DNA from: Pseudohalioglobus lutimaris
Lineage (GTDB): Bacteria; Pseudomonadota; Gammaproteobacteria; Pseudomonadales; Halieaceae
Direction of reading: 5' to 3'
NCBI RefSeq assembly: GCF_002866825.1
Contig: NZ_PKUS01000003.1
Location: 208,683-272,682, forward strand
Length of the DNA stretch: 64,000 nt
The position numbers were made by a program, and so were the translations under genes. The notes below the pieces were generated by a model. That model saw only the letters and a program-made list of their open reading frames with translations. It made no database searches and was not told the origin of the DNA. How positions within the stretch are numbered: the stretch's first letter is position 1; each line of letters begins with the position of its first letter. Positions 46,544 to 57,893 of the stretch are shown here, in pieces.

Positions 46544-47815
46544 GTGACCTCGATTAAAAAACAGTCATTACTTGCGCTGTTGATGTTAGCCGTTGCGACG
46601 GCTGTCGCTGTCGGGCTTTACTTGCGCCAACCGCCAGCGCAAATTGCCCACCCAGAGTACAAGCCGGTCTCGGTAGACGTCGCTGTCGCCGTAAAAGAGT
46701 CGGTGCAGGTCGAGGTGCAGGCACAGGGAACCGTGGGCCCGCTGCGTGAGTCCACGTTGATGGCGGAAGTTGCGGGGCGCATTATAGAAGTCTCCGAACA
46801 CTTTCTGGTGGGCAGTTTTGTCGCCGAAGGCGAGGTACTGCTGCGCATCGACCCACGCGACTACCAGACCGACCTGTTGCGCGCACAATCAGCAGTGGAG
46901 TCAGCGGAAAGCACCCTGGCCCAGGAGAGAGGCCGAGCGGAGGTGGCCCTGCGTGAATGGAAAAAACTCCCGGCCAACAGCCAGCGCAGCCCCGAGGCAA
47001 GAGATCTGTACCTGCGCAAACCGCAGTTGGAACTCGCCGAGGCACAATTACTGGCGGCTATGGCGGACCTGAATACTGCACGCGACCGGTTGGAGCGCAC
47101 GATTATCAAATCGCCCTACAGTGCGGTGATACGCCAAAAGCACAGCGAACTGGGCCAGTTCGTAGGTGCAGGCACCAAGGTAGCAGAAGTTTTTTCAGTG
47201 GACGTTGCGGAAGTACGACTGCCTATTCCCCAGAGCCGCCTGAATTACCTCGAACTGCCCGGCATACAGGGAGGTGGCGGCAGCGCCGTCATTGACCTGT
47301 ATACGGACGTTTCAGGAGAGGTAAAGCATTGGCCAGCAACGCTGCACCGCACTGAGGGTGTCTATGACGAGCGCTCACGCGTGCTATATGCCGTGGCACG
47401 CATAGAGGACCCCTATGCGCTGGAACACCCCGAGCGCGAACCACTGCGCCTGGGCACCTTCGTCAATGCAAATATCGGCGGCAGGGAGTTTCCGGGGATT
47501 GTCGTGCTGCCGCGCTATGTACTGCGCGCGGGGAACCTGCTCTGGGTGGTCGATGAAAACAACATATTGCGCAATCGCAAGGTCACCGTTCTGCGCACCG
47601 GCGGTGACCGGATTTTCGTCAGCTCCGGTCTCAACGAAGGCGAACGCATCTCCCTGACCGCTCTGGACCCCTCGTTAAGTGGAGCCCGTGTGGAAGTCAA
47701 TACCAGCACGCCTACCGATCGCCTCAATCAGGAGGGGGATGCACTGCCCAGCGAGGCAACTGCAAGTAACACTGGCATCGCCCACAAGCCCACTACTGCT
47801 GCAGTCACACCATGA
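46544..47815 (+). CDS. RND efflux membrane fusion (periplasmic adaptor) protein
   Basis: A 423-residue adaptor that links an inner-membrane RND pump to an outer-membrane channel. It has an N-terminal membrane helix (about 8-26), a lipoyl half (VEVQAQGTVGPLRESTLMAEVAGRI), a helical hairpin of about 60 residues, the second lipoyl half (IIKSPYSAVIRQKHSELGQFV), a beta-barrel and a membrane-proximal domain (VLPRYVLRAGNLLWVVDENN). The start is GTG 46544. It overlaps the pump gene by 4 bp (ATGA). No outer-membrane factor gene is present, so a shared TolC-type partner elsewhere is expected. Confidence 0.93.
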   Translation: MTSIKKQSLLALLMLAVATAVAVGLYLRQPPAQIAHPEYKPVSVDVAVAVKESVQVEVQAQGTVGPLRESTLMAEVAGRIIEVSEHFLVGSFVAEGEVLLRIDPRDYQTDLLRAQSAVESAESTLAQERGRAEVALREWKKLPANSQRSPEARDLYLRKPQLELAEAQLLAAMADLNTARDRLERTIIKSPYSAVIRQKHSELGQFVGAGTKVAEVFSVDVAEVRLPIPQSRLNYLELPGIQGGGGSAVIDLYTDVSGEVKHWPATLHRTEGVYDERSRVLYAVARIEDPYALEHPEREPLRLGTFVNANIGGREFPGIVVLPRYVLRAGNLLWVVDENNILRNRKVTVLRTGGDRIFVSSGLNEGERISLTALDPSLSGARVEVNTSTPTDRLNQEGDALPSEATASNTGIAHKPTTAAVTP

Positions 47816-50800
47816 ACGGTAACGAAACGGTGCCGGGCGGCGTCATCGCCTGGTTCGCCCGCAACCCCGTAGCCGCCAACCTGATGATGCTGGTCATACT
47901 CTCCGTCGGTCTGGGTAGTGCATTCACGATCCAGCGAGCACTGTTTCCGGCTTTCGACTTTGAAGCCATTTTTATCACGGTACCCTACCCGGGTGCCGCG
48001 CCCGAGGAAGTGGAATTGGGTGTAGTGATGAAAGTCGAAGAGGCAATCAACGACCTCGACGGAATCAAACGTGTTGAATCAGACTCCATGGAATCCATGG
48101 GCCGAATCGTAATCGAGGCCCAGGACGGCGTACCCATTTCCAAGCTCCTGAACGACGTGCAGAACCGCATAGACGGTATCAGCAGCTTCCCGGAAGAGGC
48201 GGAGGAGCCGATCATTACCCAACCGGAAGTGATGTTTGCCGCATTGACTATTCAGATTTCAGGCGCATTGGACGAGCGCAGCATGAAATCCCTGGCGGAT
48301 GAGATTCGCAGGGAACTGCTGACCCTGCCGGAAATCTCCTCCGCCGACGTGGTGGGAGCCCGGGATTATGAAATTGCCATAGAAATATCTGAACAGTCGC
48401 TGCGTGAATATCACCTGACACTCGCCGATGTGGCACGCACTATTTCAGCGTCCTCCCTGGACCTGCCCTCGGGGTCGGTACAAACCCGTCACGGCGATAT
48501 TATGTTGCGCACAATCGGCCAGGCTTATGTACAACGCGATTTCGAAGAAATTGTGCTGAAAACATGGCCGGACGGAACACGACTGATGCTGGGAGACATC
48601 GCCACGGTAGAGGACGGCTTCGTCGACACCAACGGTTTCTCCATTTTCAATGGGCAGTATTCGCTGGGTATAAACGTCTTTGCCATGGGCAAACAGGACA
48701 TTATCAAGACGGCCGACGCTGCCCGCGCCTATCTGGAGACGAAGCGCCTGTCGCTGGCAGACGGAGTCAGGCTGGATATATGGTCGGACTCCACGTACTA
48801 CCTCAAAGGGCGCCTGGCCATGATGGTGAAGAACCTGGCCATCGGTGCGCTATTGGTTTTCTTCACGCTGGCGCTGTTTCTGGAAATCAAGCTGGCCTTC
48901 TGGGTGATGCTGGGTATTCCCGTATGCTTTTTGGGCGCCATGGCTGTGCTCAACACCCCTTTTGTCGACGCCAGCCTCAACATGATCAGTCTCTTTGGAT
49001 TTATCCTGGTCCTGGGCATCGTTGTAGATGATGCGATTATCATGGGAGAAAGCGCCTACAACGAAACTGAGCAGCACGGCCACAGCGTAGACAACGTTAT
49101 ACGCGGTGTGTATCGCGTGGCCACCCCGGCAACGTTCGGCGTGCTCACAACCATTGTCGCTTTTATCCCGACCTTGTTTGTCCAGGGTGTGTTTGGCCCA
49201 ATGCCCGAGGCCTTCGGCTGGGTAGTGATTCTTTGCCTGATTTTTTCACTGGTAGAGTCCAAGTGGATTCTTCCTGCGCACCTGGCCGACAGCAAGCCCA
49301 CCCAAAACCGTTTCCTGCTATCGGTTGATCACGTTCAGGAGGGCGTAAACAGTCGACTACGCGGCTTTATCAATGGGCCTTACCGGCGCATGGTGCAACG
49401 CTGTGTGGCAAACCGCTATGTCACGCTGGCATTATTCCTGTCGCTATTCATTATGGCCATCGGCCTGATTGCAGGCGGTATCGTGCGTACGGTACTTTCG
49501 CCGCATACTCCGGGCGAGTTTTTCCAGGTAGAACTGCGCATGTCCCAGGGCAGTCCGGAAGAGGCGACGACCGAGGCGGTAACCCATATCATCGCGTCAC
49601 TGGACAGGGTCGATCGCGAGTATCAACGCGCCAACAATACCGACTCGGGCCTGGTGGATTACGTTTCCGCCTATGGATTTGATCGTATCAATGGGCGCAT
49701 CGATGTCGAACTGACCAAACAAGACACGCGCAGCATATCCAACGAAGAGATCCTCAACCGCTGGCGCGAAGAGGTTGGGCGAATTCACGGTGCAGAAGTG
49801 CTTGGCTTCGAATCCTCGGACGGCCCCAACTTCGGCCCCAATATCGCGTTCGACCTGAAGCACAGTGATTTCAGCACACTGCGTAAAGCCGCCGAGGAAC
49901 TCGAAGAAAAGCTGCGTAACTATGATGGTCTCAGTGACATTCGCAACGGCGCGAGCGATACCCGCGAGGAGTTTCATCTGCAACTGCTGCCCGAAGGTGA
50001 GGCGCTGGGACTATCCCGCTTTGACCTGGGTTCCCAGGTGCGTCACGCCTTCTACGGTGCCGAGGCCCAACGCATTCAGCGCGGCATCGATGAAATCAAG
50101 GTGATGGTACGTTACCCAAGGGCAGACCGCGAAAACGTATCCACCTTGAACAACATGTTTATTCGCACACCCGATGGAAATGCGATTCCGTTCGAGACAG
50201 TGGCGCAATTTGAGGTGCGCCCTGGGCTGCTGAAATCGACCCGAATCGACTTCCAGCGCGCTGCAGAGGTGACCGCGGAAGCTGACATAGCCATCATCGA
50301 GCCCAGTAAGGTAATGGCTGACGTGGAACGCAATATCCTGCCTGACCTGATGAAAAAGTACCCCGGTTTAAGCTGGGAGGAGTCGGGACTTGCGGACGAA
50401 GAGCGGAAAATGGCGGTGAGCATGTTCGTTGGCTTCGCCCTTGCGCTGTTCGGTATTTACGCCCTGCTTGCGGTGCCCACTCGCTCCTACCTGCAGCCAC
50501 TTATCATTATGGGCGTTATCCCGTTCGGCATTATCGGGGCAATTCTCGCTCACTGGGCCCTTGGCCACGACATGAGCATGATGTCGGTAATGGGCATCGT
50601 CGCCCTGTCCGGCGTAGTAGTGAATGACAGCCTTATCCTCGTAGATTACGTCAACAAGTCCGTGGCGGCGGGCCGGAAAAAGAACGAGGCTATTATCGAC
50701 GCTGGCTGTCGTCGCTTCCGCGCCATTATGCTCACGTCACTCACGACGTTCCTCGGGCTTGCGCCCATGCTTCTAGAGCGCAGTGCCCAGGCACAGTTTA

Positions 50801-50973
50801 TGGTTCCCATGGCCATTTCACTGGCCTTTGGTATTGTCTTCGCCACGGTAATCACGCTGCTCCTGGTGCCTAGTCTGTACATGATCCTCGATGACCTGGC
50901 AGCCCTGACCGGCAGGGGCCCGAAAACGCAGCCTGGCGAACTGCCCGCGCTCAGCGAAAAAGGTACGGTATAA
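47812..50973 (+). CDS. RND-family efflux transporter permease (AcrB/HAE-type)
   Basis: A 1053-residue proton-driven pump of AcrB length with two sets of six membrane helices and two large periplasmic domains. The TM4 proton-relay aspartates are present (LGIVVDDAIIMGES). The paired TM10 region reads GIVALSGVVVNDSLILVDYVN. The N-terminus (WFARNPVAANLMMLVILSVGLG) fits the branch often annotated as efflux RND permeases of unknown substrate. It forms an operon with the adaptor upstream. Its 3' end overlaps, on the opposite strand, a dgkA-like remnant. Confidence 0.94.
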   Translation: MNGNETVPGGVIAWFARNPVAANLMMLVILSVGLGSAFTIQRALFPAFDFEAIFITVPYPGAAPEEVELGVVMKVEEAINDLDGIKRVESDSMESMGRIVIEAQDGVPISKLLNDVQNRIDGISSFPEEAEEPIITQPEVMFAALTIQISGALDERSMKSLADEIRRELLTLPEISSADVVGARDYEIAIEISEQSLREYHLTLADVARTISASSLDLPSGSVQTRHGDIMLRTIGQAYVQRDFEEIVLKTWPDGTRLMLGDIATVEDGFVDTNGFSIFNGQYSLGINVFAMGKQDIIKTADAARAYLETKRLSLADGVRLDIWSDSTYYLKGRLAMMVKNLAIGALLVFFTLALFLEIKLAFWVMLGIPVCFLGAMAVLNTPFVDASLNMISLFGFILVLGIVVDDAIIMGESAYNETEQHGHSVDNVIRGVYRVATPATFGVLTTIVAFIPTLFVQGVFGPMPEAFGWVVILCLIFSLVESKWILPAHLADSKPTQNRFLLSVDHVQEGVNSRLRGFINGPYRRMVQRCVANRYVTLALFLSLFIMAIGLIAGGIVRTVLSPHTPGEFFQVELRMSQGSPEEATTEAVTHIIASLDRVDREYQRANNTDSGLVDYVSAYGFDRINGRIDVELTKQDTRSISNEEILNRWREEVGRIHGAEVLGFESSDGPNFGPNIAFDLKHSDFSTLRKAAEELEEKLRNYDGLSDIRNGASDTREEFHLQLLPEGEALGLSRFDLGSQVRHAFYGAEAQRIQRGIDEIKVMVRYPRADRENVSTLNNMFIRTPDGNAIPFETVAQFEVRPGLLKSTRIDFQRAAEVTAEADIAIIEPSKVMADVERNILPDLMKKYPGLSWEESGLADEERKMAVSMFVGFALALFGIYALLAVPTRSYLQPLIIMGVIPFGIIGAILAHWALGHDMSMMSVMGIVALSGVVVNDSLILVDYVNKSVAAGRKKNEAIIDAGCRRFRAIMLTSLTTFLGLAPMLLERSAQAQFMVPMAISLAFGIVFATVITLLLVPSLYMILDDLAALTGRGPKTQPGELPALSEKGTV

Positions 50974-51079
50974 GGACCAGGCCTGCCATCAACAGCGCAA
51001 CTGTCGCGGTAATCAGCACACTAACGGCGGCCAGGTCCCTGGCTTTGTCAATCAGTGGGTGCTCGAGCAGGTAAGGCAA
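50951..51079 (-). pseudogene. dgkA: Remnant of diacylglycerol kinase dgkA (3' part only)
   Basis: Minus-strand frame of 42 codons ending at the TGA 50953-50951. Its translation contains HPLIDKARDLAAVSVLI followed by a hydrophobic helix (TATVALLMAGLVLI). This resembles the C-terminal third of DgkA, whose conserved segment GRAKDMGSAAVLI precedes the last membrane helix; the catalytic Lys-x-Asp pair appears as KARD. An in-frame stop lies 14 codons before the first possible start (TTG 51079), so the rest of dgkA is missing. The frame overlaps the ends of both flanking genes. A functional mini-protein is less likely than a deletion scar. Confidence 0.55.
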
Positions 51080-52895
51080 AGCCCATAGATGTGACGCGGA
51101 TCCTGCAAGTTTTCAATCACAGCGACTGCGGCAATTACCGGCTGGTACATTGCCATCAACGCGGCGACGCTATCTCCCCGGGACAATACGCCCAGCCCAC
51201 CCATGCGCTCCGTTAACTGCTGGAAAAACAGCGCGCCAGGGGACAGCGGTTCTTCGATATATTCGATTTCGTAATTGACGAGGTCAGCCCTGGCTGCGGC
51301 TGCGCCTATAGCGTCATCGAGGTTGCCCAGGAAATCCACCAGGCCCAACGACAGGGCGTCAGAGGCACTCCACACGCGCCCCTGTGCAGCATGGCGAACC
51401 TCCTCCAGCGTCATATCCCTGCCATCCGCTACGATATCGAGAAATTTTCGATAGGAATTTTCCACACCTGCGGCCAAGGCCTGGCTCAACTGCGGATTCA
51501 GGCCGCGGTCGAGGCGCAGGGACCCGGCAAGGCTGGTCGTGCCCACGCCATCGGTATGAACTCCTGCCCTCTGCAGCAGGTTCTCCACAGTCGGGAAGGC
51601 GGCAAAGACACCAATGCTGCCGGTGATCGTGGTGGGTGTTGCCCAGATCTCATCCGCCGCTGCGGCGATATAGTAGCCACCCGAGGCAGCCATTGAACCC
51701 ATGGAGACCACCACCGGTTTACCTGCGGCGCGGGCCAGCAGGACGTGCTCGCGAATGACTTCCGAGGCGAACATACTGCCTCCTGGCGACGTCACCCGCA
51801 GAACAATAGCCTTGACGCCATCGTTCGCGGTAGCTGCGCGGATCTGCCGGGCAAGACTATCGCTGCCAACAGTGCCCGGAGGCTGATCTCCGGGCAGGAT
51901 ATTGCCCTGCGCCGTGATCACCGCAATCCTTGGGCTGCTACTGTCAATCAATTCCAGGCCACGCTTGCGGTGAAGGTATTGCTCAAAAGGCACTGACTGG
52001 TAGAGCCCCTCCTCATCGCGCTCGCCCACCAATTCCGCCAGATAATCATCGGCCTGCGCCCGGGTAAGCAGTTGGTCTATAAGCCCCGCCTCAAGCGCGT
52101 CACGCGCTGAGTCACCATCTCCGTCTACCATGCGCTGTGCGAAACCATTTACATAGGCATCAACCGCACCTTCTGCCAACTCTCGATTGGCTTCAACGGT
52201 CGCCGTATAACGGCCCCACAGGTCATCCAGCCACTGCTTTGCCGCAACCTTTTCCTCTGGCGACATATCGTTACGCAGGAACGGCTCCACTGCCGACTTG
52301 TACTGACCAGCACGAAAGACGTGCATGGTTACCGATAGCTTCTCCAGCGCCTCGGCAAAATACTGGGGGTACATTCCATATCCTTCGATCGCCACACCGC
52401 CCATGGGGTGACCAATCACCTCATCTGCATAGCTGGCAAGCAAGTATTGATCCTGGGTATAAAAGTCCCCTACAGCAACAATTGGCTTTCCCGTTTCCCG
52501 AAAAGACTCCAGGGCCGCGACAATCTCCTGGGTGCGGCTGATACCCGCGTGGACCAGGTACTCCAGCTCCATGACCAGGGCGTTGATGCTTTCATCATCA
52601 CGGGCTATCTCGATGGCCTCGATCACATCCCGCAACCGAACCTCATAATCGGCTGGCGAGGGCTCAGTCAGCAGGGCCTGTAGTGGATCGACAGGCGCCT
52701 TCTGGTCGACAATAGAGCCCATGGGATTGAGTACCAGCGCTGCCTGCTCAGGCAGCGGCTCGGGGCCGCCACCGAAATAGACGAAGTACACCACCACCAG
52801 AAATAGCAGAAACACGATATTGGCCAGCGCGTTGCGAATATGGGTTATCGTCCGCCAGATGCCGCCGAATACACGGCGCAAGAAAGAAGCATTAC

Positions 52896-52899
<4 letters not shown>
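51052..52899 (-). CDS. sppA: Signal peptide peptidase SppA, 67-kDa type
   Basis: Inner-membrane serine protease that degrades cleaved signal peptides. The 615 residues comprise an N-terminal membrane helix (about 22-44), an N-terminal domain with the catalytic Lys in RAGQYKSAVEPFL (about 195-207), and a C-terminal domain with the nucleophile Ser in SMGSMAASGGYYIA (about 395-408). Duplicated ClpP-like folds and length match E. coli SppA (618). The end (YGLCLTC...) also matches the family. The ATG overlaps the upstream DUF2069 stop by 4 bp, so it belongs to the arsC-wrbA-DUF2069 transcript. Confidence 0.95.
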
Positions 52900-54210
<1,311 letters not shown>

Positions 54211-54299
54211 ACATGACTCCGCCTGCGGCTTTACTGGACGCGGCAGAGTATACCAAAGGGACTGTGCCCCGGTGTCAGCATTCATGCAATAATAGGATC

Positions 54300-55529
54300 A
54301 TGGAAGAGTTCAAAAACAGGTTGGATGGCTTCTGGCGGCGCGTTCGTTACCTGATGTCGCGATTCACCGCTGATCGCTGCTCAGAAAATGCGGCGGCGTT
54401 GACCTACATGAGCCTGTTCGCCATGGTGCCGCTGCTCACCGTGCTGTACACCATGGCGTCGGCGATACCCACTTTCCAAGGCCTGGAAGAGCAGATGCAG
54501 AGTTTTCTTTTTGAGAACCTCATGCCACAGAGCAGCAGCCAGGTTGAAAGCTACTTACGCGATTTTTCCGCGCAGGCCAAGAACCTCACAGGACCGGGAA
54601 TAGTATTTCTGGTCGTGACAGCAGTACTGATGCTGAGAAACATTGAGAAGGCGTTCAACCTGATCTGGAGAGCGCGGGAGAATCGAAGCGCGGTTTCCAG
54701 TTTCCTGCTCTATTGGGCTGTTCTCAGCCTTGCGCCGGTAGCACTGGGCCTGGCCCTGGCAATCAGCACCTATCTGGCCTCTTTTTCCAATGTGCTGGAT
54801 GAGTACGACATTTTTGGCGCCAAGGCGCTGCTGCTGCAGATTTCGCCCATTCTACTGTCGGCAGCCAGTTTCACCCTGCTTTATGTCGCCGTGCCCAACT
54901 GCCGCGTACCCTTCAAGCACACCGTCATCGGCGGACTTGTTGCAGCCCTCGCCTTCCACGCTGCCCGCTCACTCTTTACCGACCTGGTAGTCGGTTCCAG
55001 CTACACTTTTATCTATGGTGCCTTCGCTGCCGTACCCTTGTTTCTGTTATGGATATACCTGTCCTGGAATATCGTGTTGATGGGCGGCATTCTGGTGCAC
55101 AGCCTTTCCGGTTACCAGAACGCTGAGCAATCCAGTCGCCCCAACGTGCTGAAAGCGCTGGACGTGTTGTATTTGTTCTGGCAAAAGCAGCAGGCAGGTA
55201 AAACCGTTCGCGAAATCGAGCTGCTTAACAACAGCCACCGCGTCACCCGTGGTCTCGACAGCGAAACCTGGCGCCACTTACGCGATGTACTGATGGAAAA
55301 AAAAGTGATCACCCAGAGCGACCGCGGTCATTACCTGCTCAGCCGTGACCTGCACTCCATACGGTTCTGGCAATTGAAGGAATGGGTTAACGACGAACAA
55401 CCCCTGAACCAGGAAGACATCAGCGCGCAAATGACGTGGCAGAGCAAAGCCTACCAGTTGCTGCGTGATCAACGAAAACAGCAACGTGAAGTTCTGGATA
55501 TTAATCTCGTGGAATTATTCAAACAGTGA
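54300..55529 (+). CDS. YihY/BrkB family membrane protein
   Basis: A 409-residue protein with six membrane helices in the first 300 residues, of the family once annotated as ribonuclease BN (now known to be a misassignment) and as virulence factor BrkB. Recognisable parts are RFTADRCSENAAALTYMSLFAMVPLL near residue 20-45 and the helix pattern TGPGIVFLVVTAVLMLRNIEKAFN. The soluble C-terminal 110 residues resemble a winged helix. The true start is ATG 54300; the frame is open back to 54096 inside arsC. It overlaps the TlpA-like gene by 4 bp. Function unknown. Confidence 0.88.
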   Translation: MEEFKNRLDGFWRRVRYLMSRFTADRCSENAAALTYMSLFAMVPLLTVLYTMASAIPTFQGLEEQMQSFLFENLMPQSSSQVESYLRDFSAQAKNLTGPGIVFLVVTAVLMLRNIEKAFNLIWRARENRSAVSSFLLYWAVLSLAPVALGLALAISTYLASFSNVLDEYDIFGAKALLLQISPILLSAASFTLLYVAVPNCRVPFKHTVIGGLVAALAFHAARSLFTDLVVGSSYTFIYGAFAAVPLFLLWIYLSWNIVLMGGILVHSLSGYQNAEQSSRPNVLKALDVLYLFWQKQQAGKTVREIELLNNSHRVTRGLDSETWRHLRDVLMEKKVITQSDRGHYLLSRDLHSIRFWQLKEWVNDEQPLNQEDISAQMTWQSKAYQLLRDQRKQQREVLDINLVELFKQ

Positions 55530-56008
55530 TACGCCTGGCAACATTGACACTAACGCTCCTGCTCGCGGGCTGCGGTCAGACCGACGGTAACACGCTGCCA
55601 AGGTTGGATCTGGACGACTACAAGGGGCGCTGGTTGGTGGTAAACTACTGGGCCCGGTGGTGCACTCCCTGCATTAAGGAAATACCGGAACTGAATGCGC
55701 TGGACAGTACCTATCCGCAGCTTGCGGTACTTGGCGTGAACTTCGACGGCGCAACCGGGGATGCGCTGCAGGCGCAGATGGATGAATTCGGGATTGCCTT
55801 CCCTGTAATACTGGAAGACCCAGCGGCGCTGTTTGGATTAAACAAACCCTCAGTTCTGCCGACGACGCTGATTCTGAATCCGGATGGCAAACTGGTGCAT
55901 AAGCTGACCGGGCCACAAACGCTTGAATCGCTGGCCCTGGCAACCGGACAGTTGGCGGGACCGGAATCTGGACCCACGGCAGCGGAGCTGATCGAGGAAC
56001 CCAGGTAA
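55526..56008 (+). CDS. TlpA/ResA-like thioredoxin-fold lipoprotein
   Basis: A 160-residue exported thiol-disulfide protein. The signal ends in a lipobox LLLAGC (Cys16), so it is probably membrane-anchored. The redox motif is WCTPC (Cys46, Cys49), in the TlpA context NYWARWCTPCIKEIPEL, and the cis-proline lies in VLPTTLIL. TlpA/ResA proteins reduce apocytochrome c or act in periplasmic thiol repair. A cytochrome c gene lies 12 kb away, but no link is shown. GTG start overlaps the upstream stop by 4 bp. Confidence 0.92.
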   Translation: MIRLATLTLTLLLAGCGQTDGNTLPRLDLDDYKGRWLVVNYWARWCTPCIKEIPELNALDSTYPQLAVLGVNFDGATGDALQAQMDEFGIAFPVILEDPAALFGLNKPSVLPTTLILNPDGKLVHKLTGPQTLESLALATGQLAGPESGPTAAELIEEPR

Positions 56009-56321
56009 CACAATGCAGGCTTTACCTGCCCTGTCTGACCGGAAATATAAAAAAACCGGCCCCATTGGGGCCGGAATGCACTAGCATCTCTCACAGAGGG
56101 ATATGAAACCTGGATGAATCCAGAAGCAGCAACAGCGCAGGAGTCTCATGCCGCAAAGGCGACTACGCTGTAACTGAAAGATATGACTCACGTATTCCCG
56201 GTTAGTTCAGCAAAGATATAAAAAAATTTACAACATGGGCCTGCATGGACATAACCGCGCCTCGAGGCTAGTCTTCTTCCCTGCACCGCCGCATCCGCGA
56301 ACCAGAATAAGGAACCACACC
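56009..56321. other. 313-bp gap before cysK
   Basis: Holds the strong GC hairpin at 56049-56074 (oriented for the minus strand) and, closer to cysK, a TATAAA at 56217-56222 that could be a -10. No -35 fits, as expected for promoters that depend on an activator such as CysB, but I cannot identify a CysB site by eye. The rest shows no coding frame or further structure. Confidence 0.4.
56049..56074 (-). terminator. Intrinsic terminator oriented to the minus strand
   Basis: CCGGCCCC (56056-56063) pairs with GGGGCCGG (56067-56074) around ATT. Seven A (56049-56055) precede it on the plus strand, so only a minus-strand transcript would end in the stem followed by seven U. Both flanking genes are on the plus strand. 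Confidence 0.6.
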
Positions 56322-57302
56322 ATGAGCACGATTTTCGACAACAACGCCCAGACCATAGGCGGCACGCCGCTGGTAAAAATCAACCGGGTGAGCAGTGGCA
56401 ACGTTTACGCCAAACTGGAGAATCGTAACCCGGCCATGTCAGTGAAATGCCGTATCGGCTCCAGCATGGTTGCTGCAGCAGAGCAGGACGGCAGCCTGAA
56501 ACCCGGTATGACCATCGTCGAGCCGACCAGCGGCAACACAGGTATCGCCCTGGCGTTTGTCGCCGCGGCCAAGGGGTATGGCTGTATCCTCACCATGCCC
56601 AACACCTTCAGCCTGGAGCGCCGGATGCTGATGAAAGCCCTGGGCGCTGAAATCCATCTTACCGATGGGGCCCTGGGAATTGCCGCAGCGATGCAGGCAG
56701 CCAGGGACATCATTGACTCGGATCCGAAAAAATACTGGGGCCCCAAGCAGTTTGAAAATCCGGCCAACCCGGCAATTCATGAAGCGACCACCGGCCCGGA
56801 AATCTGGAAGGACACCGATGGCGCTATCGACATACTCGTGTCGGGCGTGGGCACCGGCGGCACTCTCACCGGCATTTCCCGATACATTAAAAACACCTGT
56901 GGCAAGGCCATCACCACAGTCGCGGTAGAGCCCGACACATCCACCATGATCAGCGCTGCCCTGGCCGGGGAGGAACCGACCCATTCACCCCACAAGATCC
57001 AGGGAATCGGGGCAGGGTTTCTACCCGAGAACCTGGACCTGACGATGGTGGATGCTGTGGAACATGTCAGCAGTGAAGAGGCCATGGTGTTTGCCCACCG
57101 CTTGATGCAGGAGGAAGGCATTTTGGCGGGGGTGTCATGCGGCGCTGCCATGGCTGTGGCGGATCGACTGGCCCAGCGGGAAGAGAACCAGGGCAAAGTG
57201 ATCGTCGCGATACTTCCGGACTCGGGCGAACGCTACCTCAGCTCCCCTCTCTTCGCGGGGCGTTTTTCCGATACAGAAACTGTGCAGGCGACGGTCAGTT
57301 AG
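56322..57302 (+). CDS. cysK: Cysteine synthase A (O-acetylserine sulfhydrylase)
   Basis: PLP enzyme forming cysteine from O-acetylserine and sulfide. The 326-residue protein aligns along its length with E. coli CysK: PLP Lys42 in SVKCRIG, the substrate loop [12 protein letters not shown] (about 67-78), the phosphate loop [10 protein letters not shown], and [23 protein letters not shown] rather than the CysM-type pattern supports CysK. ATG 56322 follows an AAGGAA ribosome site; the frame opens to 56235. It converges with the GNAT gene, leaving only 6 bp between stops. Confidence 0.95.
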   Translation: MSTIFDNNAQTIGGTPLVKINRVSSGNVYAKLENRNPAMSVKCRIGSSMVAAAEQDGSLKPGMTIVEPTSGNTGIALAFVAAAKGYGCILTMPNTFSLERRMLMKALGAEIHLTDGALGIAAAMQAARDIIDSDPKKYWGPKQFENPANPAIHEATTGPEIWKDTDGAIDILVSGVGTGGTLTGISRYIKNTCGKAITTVAVEPDTSTMISAALAGEEPTHSPHKIQGIGAGFLPENLDLTMVDAVEHVSSEEAMVFAHRLMQEEGILAGVSCGAAMAVADRLAQREENQGKVIVAILPDSGERYLSSPLFAGRFSDTETVQATVS

Positions 57303-57308
57303 ACCGTC

Positions 57309-57893
57309 TCAGCGTTCACAAAGGGATTGCAAGCGCCGCTTCACCTGCGGCCATTCCTCGTCGATCACACTGAAATATACTGAATCTCGCTCGTGACCGC
57401 CCTGCACAATCATGTGCTTACGCAACACGCCCTCCCGGGTGGCGCCAATCCGCTCGAGAGCTGCCTGGGAGCGCAGGTTGCGGGCATCGGTCTTGAACTC
57501 AACCCGGGCACACGCCAGCCGCTCAAAAGCGTGCGTCATCAATAGCAGCTTGCTCTCGGTATTAAACCCTGTGCGCTGATAATCCTGCCCCAGCCACGTC
57601 CAGCCAATTTCCAGAGAGCGGTGCGCCGGACGGATATTCAGGTAGCGCGTACTGCCCGCCACACGGCCTCGAGCCAGATCCACGATGGCAAATGCCATCT
57701 GTTCCGATGTCGCCAGCGCTTCGTCTATCCAGTGCCGTGCGTCGGCTGCGTCAACGAAACAGGCACGGGGCATGTAGGCCCAGTCGGGTTCAAAGCGACC
57801 ACGATTGTAAAGCCCCTGGGCGTGCTCCTGACAGAGTGGCTCCAGCCGCACCGTCTTGCCCTCCAGCACCAGCGGTTTCACTTTCACTGCCAT
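57309..57893 (-). CDS. GNAT-family N-acetyltransferase (RimJ/RimL-like)
   Basis: A 194-residue acetyltransferase of the RimJ/RimL type. It opens LVLEGKTVRLEPLCQEHAQGL, has the central strand IGWTWLGQDYQRTGFNTESKLLLM (acetyl-CoA region) and the typical C-terminal RIGATREGVLRKHMI and HERDSVYFSVI. Known members acetylate ribosomal-protein N-termini, aminoglycosides or small molecules; the acceptor cannot be predicted. The start is ATG 57893, sharing one base with the quinone oxidoreductase stop (TGATG). Confidence 0.88.
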   Translation of the reverse strand: MAVKVKPLVLEGKTVRLEPLCQEHAQGLYNRGRFEPDWAYMPRACFVDAADARHWIDEALATSEQMAFAIVDLARGRVAGSTRYLNIRPAHRSLEIGWTWLGQDYQRTGFNTESKLLLMTHAFERLACARVEFKTDARNLRSQAALERIGATREGVLRKHMIVQGGHERDSVYFSVIDEEWPQVKRRLQSLCER

